A stretch of 10,234 bases of DNA from Synura sp. LO234KE. Its lineage: Eukaryota > Sar > Synurophyceae > Synurales > Mallomonadaceae. Positions 6,950 through 10,234 of the stretch are shown in pieces; the stretch's first letter is position 1, and every line of letters begins with the position of its first letter. The stretch is taken from contig VKHC01000001.1 of the NCBI GenBank assembly GCA_015143735.1, positions 64,001-74,234 of the forward strand, read 5' to 3'. The translations under genes were made by a program, and so were the position numbers. The notes beneath the pieces are model-generated. The model had not been told where the DNA came from. It made no database searches and saw only the letters and a list, made by a program, of their open reading frames with translations.

Positions 6950-7591
6950 TTATTTAATGCCCTTTTTTCTACTAGTAATACTCACTAAATTACCTGATTT
7001 TCCAGGAATACAACCTTTTAAAACGAGAAGGTTTTCATTAATATCAATATCTATAATCTCTAATCCTGTTATTGTATTTTTTTCCATTCCGGAATGACCA
7101 GACATTTTTTTTCCAGGAAATACACGTCCAGGTGTTGTTCCTGAACCCAATGATCCTTGAGCTCGATGATGTTTTGAACCATGAGTCATAGCTCCTCGTT
7201 CAAAATTATGTCGTTTAATATTTCCAGTAAAACCTTTTCCAATTGAAAATCCTGTAACACTTACATGTTCTCCAATTTTGAAAAGTCCTACATTGAATTC
7301 TTCACCTAAGCTAAACTTATCCGATTCAATTGTTTTATATTCTTTTAAATAACGAAAAGCGGGTAAATTCTTTTTTGAAAAATGGCCTAATTGAGGTTTT
7401 GTTAATTTCCTCGAATCTTTTGATACTTCTAAATATCCAATTTGAACAGCATTATAACCACAATTTTCTGTCGATTTAATTTGAGTAACAATGCAAGGAC
7501 CACCTTTAATAATTGTTACTGGAATTCTTTCTCCTTTTGAAGTGAAAACTTGGGTCATTCCAATTTTGTTTCCTAAAATACCAATTGACAC
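6950..7591 (-). CDS. rpl3: 50S ribosomal protein L3 (GTG start)
   Basis: The 213-residue protein starts SIGILGNKIGMTQVF after the initiator and carries the L3 core at about residues 114-169: GFSIGKGFTGNIKRHNF, GAMTHGSKHHRAQGSLG, PGRVFPGKKMSGHSG. L3 is one of the first large-subunit assembly proteins, and its loop reaches towards the peptidyl transferase centre. The start is GTG (7591-7589), chosen because the conserved SIGILG follows at once and an AAAGG site lies 6 nt upstream. It is the first gene of the leftward operon and faces dnaK across a 185-nt spacer, so the operon promoter is expected there. Length is typical. Confidence 0.97.
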   Translation of the reverse strand: MSIGILGNKIGMTQVFTSKGERIPVTIIKGGPCIVTQIKSTENCGYNAVQIGYLEVSKDSRKLTKPQLGHFSKKNLPAFRYLKEYKTIESDKFSLGEEFNVGLFKIGEHVSVTGFSIGKGFTGNIKRHNFERGAMTHGSKHHRAQGSLGSGTTPGRVFPGKKMSGHSGMEKNTITGLEIIDIDINENLLVLKGCIPGKSGNLVSITSRKKGIK

Positions 7592-7776
7592 AAATTACCT
7601 TTTTTTTTATTTCTTTAATTGAACATAAATTTAAAACAATTAAAAATCAAAGTCTATACTAGATATAAATTAAATAACATATTTAGTTATTAAGTCTTTA
7701 CTTCTCTAACAAAATAGAATAAACTATAATTCTATATTCATTTACTAATAAAAATCAATAACTTCTTAAAAATTCT
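7592..7776 (+). promoter_or_regulatory. Divergent promoter region between rpl3 and dnaK
   Basis: This AT-rich spacer must hold promoters in both directions, since rpl3 and dnaK diverge. For dnaK, a consensus -10 box TATAAT lies at 7725-7730, 47 nt before the ATG. The matching -35 is poor: TTCTCT at 7702-7707 with 17-nt spacing, or TTTACT at 7698-7703 with 21. A 7-bp dyad (7714-7720 with 7729-7735) overlaps the -10 box. In the rpl3 direction a TATAGA around 7660-7655 is possible but has no good -35. No HrcA-type CIRCE repeat is seen. dnaK has no evident Shine-Dalgarno. Promoter calls are inference from weak motifs. Confidence 0.45.
7598..7602 (-). promoter_or_regulatory. Ribosome binding site deciding the rpl3 GTG start
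   Basis: AAAGG on the minus strand lies 6 nt before the GTG at 7591-7589 and follows a run of A residues. It supports the GTG as the initiation codon of the first gene of the operon. Confidence 0.55.
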
Positions 7777-9642
7777 ATGAGTAATACTAAACCTTTATTA
7801 AAAAAAGTTGTAGGAATTGATTTAGGAACAACAAATTCAGTTATTTCAGTTTTAGAAGGTGCTAATCCGAAAGTTATTGCAAATGCAGAAGGTGGTAGAA
7901 CAACTCCTTCGATTGTTGCATATACTTCCAATGGTGAAGTTTTGGTTGGACAAATTGCGAAACGTCAATCGATTGTTAATCCTGAAAATACATTTTTTTC
8001 AGTGAAAAGATTAATTGGATGTAAATATAATGAAATTGAATCGGAAATTAATCGAATTCCTTATAAAGTTCAAAAAGATCAAAACGGAAATATAAAAATT
8101 TATTCATCTCATTTAAAAAAAGAATTTAGCCCTGAAGAAATTTCAGCTTCCATTTTAAAAAAATTAGTTAATGATGCAAGTAAATTTTTGAATGAAAATA
8201 TTACTCAAGCAATTATTACAGTTCCAGCATATTTTAATGATTCCCAACGTTTAGCGACAAAAGATGCAGGATCTATTGCAGGTCTTGAAGTTTTACGTAT
8301 TTTAAATGAACCTACAGCAGCAGCTTTAGCTTATGGTTTAAATAATAAAAAAAATGAAATTGTTTTAATTTTTGATTTAGGAGGGGGAACTTTTGACGTC
8401 TCAATTTTAGAAGTTGGAAATGAAGTTTTTGAAGTTTTAGCTACTTCTGGTGATACTCATTTAGGGGGAGATGATTTTGATCAATTATTAGTTGAATATG
8501 TTATTGATCATTTTAAAAAAACAAATGGCGTTGATCTTGGAAAAGAAAAACAAGCTTTACAAAGAATTATTGAAGCAGCTGAAAAAGCAAAAATTGAATT
8601 ATCGGCTATTCAATCTACTCAAATAAACTTACCTTTTATTTATATTGATGGGCAAGTTCCAAAAAGTATTGAACTACAAATAGATCGTTCGAAATTTGAA
8701 GAATTAAGTAAAAATTTAATTGAAAGATGTAAAGACCCTGTTGAAAAAGCTTTAAAAGATGCTAAGTTATCAAAAGCAAATATTGATGAAGTAATTTTAG
8801 TTGGTGGATCTACACGTATTCCTGCTGTCCGAAATTTATTAGTTACTCTTTTAAATAAACCTTTAAACGAAACAGTAAATCCGGATGAAGTTGTTGCAAT
8901 GGGGGCAGCAGTTCAAGCAGGAATTATTGCGGGTGAAATTACAGATTTAATTTTACTTGATGTTACACCATTATCGTTAGGTGTGGAAACCATGGGTGGT
9001 TTAATGACAACTATTATTAATCGAAATGCTTCTATTCCAACAAAACAATCTGAAGTTTTTTCAACGGGTTCGGATCAACAAGATACTGTAGAAATTCATG
9101 TTTTACAAGGAGAACGTCCATTTGCAAAAGATAATAAAAGTTTAGGAATTTTTAAATTAAAAGGCATTCCTTTAGCTCCCCGTGGTGTTCCTAAAATTAG
9201 TGTGACTTTTCAATTAGATGTAGACGGTTTACTATCTGTTTCAGCTCGTGAAGAAAAAACAGGTCAGGAACAATCAATTAAAATTGAAGGAGCATCTGTT
9301 CTAGCTCGAGAGGAAGTTTCGAAAATGGTAAAAGAAGCTGAAGAAAATGCTCTTTTGGATAAATCAAAAAAATCTTTTGTTAATGTAAGTTATGAAATTG
9401 ATAATTTAATTGCTAAATTAGAATCTCTTTTAGAAAATAATCAAAATATTAGTCATACTCCTGCTTACAGACTAATTGAATCCGTTTTAAATGGAATTAA
9501 ATATTCTTATAAATCAGGAAAATTTGATTCTATTCTTAAAAAATTTGGAAAATTGACAAAAAAAGCATCGATTTATTTGTTCTTTGCTTATTTTGACAGT
9601 AAACTAAATCCTTCTTCAAAAAAAGTAATTGATGTTTCTTAA
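7777..9642 (+). CDS. dnaK: Plastid Hsp70-type chaperone DnaK
   Basis: This 621-residue Hsp70 has all core motifs in order: phosphate-1 GIDLGTTNS (residues 13-21); the [11 protein letters not shown] segment (148-158); [12 protein letters not shown] (176-187); phosphate-2 [14 protein letters not shown] (198-211); adenosine motif [11 protein letters not shown] (342-352); the interdomain linker [19 protein letters not shown] (390-408), with the LLDV linker; then a beta substrate-binding domain with VLQGERPFA, and a helical lid. There is no cytosolic EEVD tail and no GGMP repeat, as expected for a bacterial/plastid DnaK. It folds stromal proteins with DnaJ and GrpE partners, probably nuclear-encoded. 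The ATG precedes a short lead of about 10 residues. Transcription is divergent from the ribosomal operon, and a strong terminator follows. Confidence 0.98.
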   Translation: MSNTKPLLKKVVGIDLGTTNSVISVLEGANPKVIANAEGGRTTPSIVAYTSNGEVLVGQIAKRQSIVNPENTFFSVKRLIGCKYNEIESEINRIPYKVQKDQNGNIKIYSSHLKKEFSPEEISASILKKLVNDASKFLNENITQAIITVPAYFNDSQRLATKDAGSIAGLEVLRILNEPTAAALAYGLNNKKNEIVLIFDLGGGTFDVSILEVGNEVFEVLATSGDTHLGGDDFDQLLVEYVIDHFKKTNGVDLGKEKQALQRIIEAAEKAKIELSAIQSTQINLPFIYIDGQVPKSIELQIDRSKFEELSKNLIERCKDPVEKALKDAKLSKANIDEVILVGGSTRIPAVRNLLVTLLNKPLNETVNPDEVVAMGAAVQAGIIAGEITDLILLDVTPLSLGVETMGGLMTTIINRNASIPTKQSEVFSTGSDQQDTVEIHVLQGERPFAKDNKSLGIFKLKGIPLAPRGVPKISVTFQLDVDGLLSVSAREEKTGQEQSIKIEGASVLAREEVSKMVKEAEENALLDKSKKSFVNVSYEIDNLIAKLESLLENNQNISHTPAYRLIESVLNGIKYSYKSGKFDSILKKFGKLTKKASIYLFFAYFDSKLNPSSKKVIDVS

Positions 9643-9651
9643 ATCTTTCCC

Positions 9652-9707
9652 GCTTAATAATTAGAAAAGAAAAAAATGGATTTTTTCTAATTATTAAGCT
9701 TTTTTTT
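9652..9707 (+). terminator. Intrinsic-type terminator after dnaK
   Basis: A perfect 17-bp inverted repeat (9652-9668 with 9683-9699; one more G-T and one A-T pair can form inside) starts 10 nt after the dnaK stop and is followed on the plus strand by eight T (9700-9707). The reverse direction has no T-tract after the stem, so it is oriented for dnaK. It may also protect the dnaK mRNA 3' end. Stem and T-tract are seen directly; function is inferred. Confidence 0.75.
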
Positions 9708-9708
9708 C

Positions 9709-9847
9709 TTAAACGGTCTTAATTATTTTTTTATATTTACTTTGTTGAGTTAAATGGAATAACAGAAATTGTTTATTTATTTTTGTAATAACTTAGAAAT
9801 CAATTAAAAAGCCTTATTTTGGTGTTTTTGAATTTTTCCAAAAAACA
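9709..9847. other. Gene-free AT-rich spacer between dnaK terminator and trnS
   Basis: I see no open frame with recognisable content, no second tRNA and no strong inverted repeat here. It is the convergent intergenic space between dnaK (plus strand) and the trnS-psaD unit (minus strand). Confidence 0.5.
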
Positions 9848-9933
9848 AGGAGAGAGTGAGATTCGAACTCACGGAACTTTTACAGTTCATTAGATTTCAA
9901 GTCAAACGCGTTAGACCACTCTGCCATCTCTCC
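9848..9933 (-). tRNA. trnS-UGA: tRNA-Ser (anticodon UGA)
   Basis: The minus strand folds as a class II tRNA. The acceptor stem GGAGAGA pairs with TCTCTCC, the anticodon loop is CTTGAAA with anticodon TGA, a long variable arm GAAC/GTTC with a 7-nt loop is present, and the T arm is GTGAG-TTCGAAT-CTCAC. The long variable arm and anticodon give serine, decoding UCN codons. CCA is not encoded. Oddities are a T-T mismatch in the anticodon stem (positions 29 and 41), an A-C opposition in the D stem (12 and 23) and T rather than G at discriminator position 73. It lies 52 nt downstream of psaD on the same strand. Confidence 0.92.
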
Positions 9934-9935
9934 AA

Positions 9936-9962
9936 AAAGGAAAAGAGATTCTCTTTTCCTTT
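9936..9962 (-). repeat. Perfect hairpin between psaD and trnS
   Basis: A 13-bp inverted repeat (9936-9948 with 9950-9962) has a single central base, so in RNA the loop would open to about 3-5 nt. It begins 23 nt after the psaD stop and ends 2 nt before the tRNA 5' end. On the minus strand the arm's last three T plus two more give a run of five T. It may be the psaD 3' end (terminator or stabiliser) or mark a processing site for the tRNA. Confidence 0.65.
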
Positions 9963-9985
9963 GTATTTTATTTATTTTTACTTTC

Positions 9986-10234
9986 TTAAGACTGGTACGA
10001 AGGAGTTCCAGTAAATTTGATTGAAGCAGGATTTGGATTTTTTCCAATTGAAAATTGTCTTGTTCCAACTGCTGAACGACCTTCATTGACTTTTTCTGGA
10101 AAGACTCCATCTTTTGGATGCAGAAATTGAATTTCGCCACTCGGTAAAAGTCGGAAAATTCGATAATCATTCAATTGAAATTTCGTACGAAGTTGTTTTC
10201 CTAAGGCTAAACATTGCTCTTTTCTAGCAAAGTA
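9986..10234 (-). CDS. psaD: Photosystem I subunit II PsaD, C-terminal part (cut by window edge)
   Basis: The frame is open from the right window edge (TAC at 10234) to a stop at 9988-9986, giving 82 residues. It reads [19 protein letters not shown], then [32 protein letters not shown] and [11 protein letters not shown], which are the conserved C-terminal blocks of PsaD. PsaD is a stromal (cytosol-side in cyanobacteria) extrinsic subunit of photosystem I that docks ferredoxin and stabilises PsaC. The N-terminal portion, about 60 residues in typical homologues, lies outside the window. The gene is plastid-encoded in red-lineage algae and nuclear in green plants, which supports the assignment of this DNA. 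Confidence 0.96.
   Translation of the reverse strand, partial: YFARKEQCLALGKQLRTKFQLNDYRIFRLLPSGEIQFLHPKDGVFPEKVNEGRSAVGTRQFSIGKNPNPASIKFTGTPSYQS

Noticed and set aside
6713-6988. Plus-strand open frame of 91 codons
   Set aside because: Antisense to rpl4 and the rpl3 end, without recognisable features.
1-7591. A free-living cyanobacterial origin for the ribosomal block
   Set aside because: Gene order alone would allow it, but the strong AT bias, the diverged L24 and S3, and the tight linkage with dnaK, trnS and psaD fit a red-lineage plastid better. This is a judgement, not proof.
7592-7776. CIRCE/HrcA operator upstream of dnaK
   Set aside because: No TTAGCACTC-N9-GAGTGCTAA repeat or close variant is present; the only dyads are short and AT-only in character.
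9813-9847. Possible weak terminator downstream of trnS
   Set aside because: Only a short A/T stem can be drawn and there is no clear T-tract in the right direction.
9880-10170. Minus-strand open frame of 96 codons
   Set aside because: It runs out of frame through psaD, across the hairpin and into the tRNA-Ser gene, so it cannot be a real protein gene.
9986-10174. psaD as a short complete gene starting at a TTG at 10174
   Set aside because: The frame continues upstream to the window edge with conserved PsaD residues ([10 protein letters not shown]...LRTKF), so the TTG is an internal Leu codon and the gene is simply cut by the window.

Overview
The window looks like part of a plastid genome of the red-algal lineage (a red alga, or an alga with a red-derived secondary plastid such as a cryptophyte, haptophyte or ochrophyte). 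The evidence is: very AT-rich DNA; bacterial-type ribosomal genes in cyanobacterial order; plastid retention of rpl3, rpl4, rpl24, rpl29, rps17, dnaK and psaD, which green plastids have lost or moved to the nucleus; and a photosystem I gene at the right edge. I cannot name the group more precisely from the sequence alone. The presence of psaD suggests the organism is photosynthetic.

Layout. Positions 1-7591 carry one minus-strand block, read right to left: rpl3, rpl4, rpl23, rpl2, rps19, rpl22, rps3, rpl16, rpl29, rps17, rpl14, rpl24, rpl5, rps8, rpl6, rpl18, rps5 (the last is cut by the left edge). This is the fused S10-spc ribosomal protein operon in its ancestral cyanobacterial order with no gene missing. 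Most gaps are under 45 nt. Three junctions use 4-nt ATGA stop/start overlaps (rpl16/rpl29, rps17/rpl14, rpl14/rpl24), and rpl4/rpl23 overlap by 20 nt. rpl3 and rps3 start with GTG.

A 185-nt AT-rich spacer (7592-7776) separates rpl3 from the divergent dnaK gene (7777-9642, plus strand), so both leftward and rightward promoters should lie in it. dnaK ends at a strong hairpin plus T-tract terminator. After a gene-free stretch come, on the minus strand, a tRNA-Ser(UGA) gene (9848-9933) and the 3' part of psaD (9986-10234, cut by the right edge). dnaK is therefore convergent with psaD-trnS.

Function. The block encodes large- and small-subunit proteins of the plastid ribosome. DnaK is the stromal Hsp70. 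PsaD is the ferredoxin-docking subunit on the stromal side of photosystem I. No stretch of more than 300 nt lacks a gene.

I found no undescribed system here; this is a conserved core region. The points most worth a second look are local: a terminator-like hairpin inside the operon before rps5, an S3 protein with a degenerate and expanded KH region, a tRNA-Ser with two stem mismatches and an unexpected discriminator base, a perfect hairpin 2 nt from that tRNA, and a dyad on the presumed dnaK -10 box.
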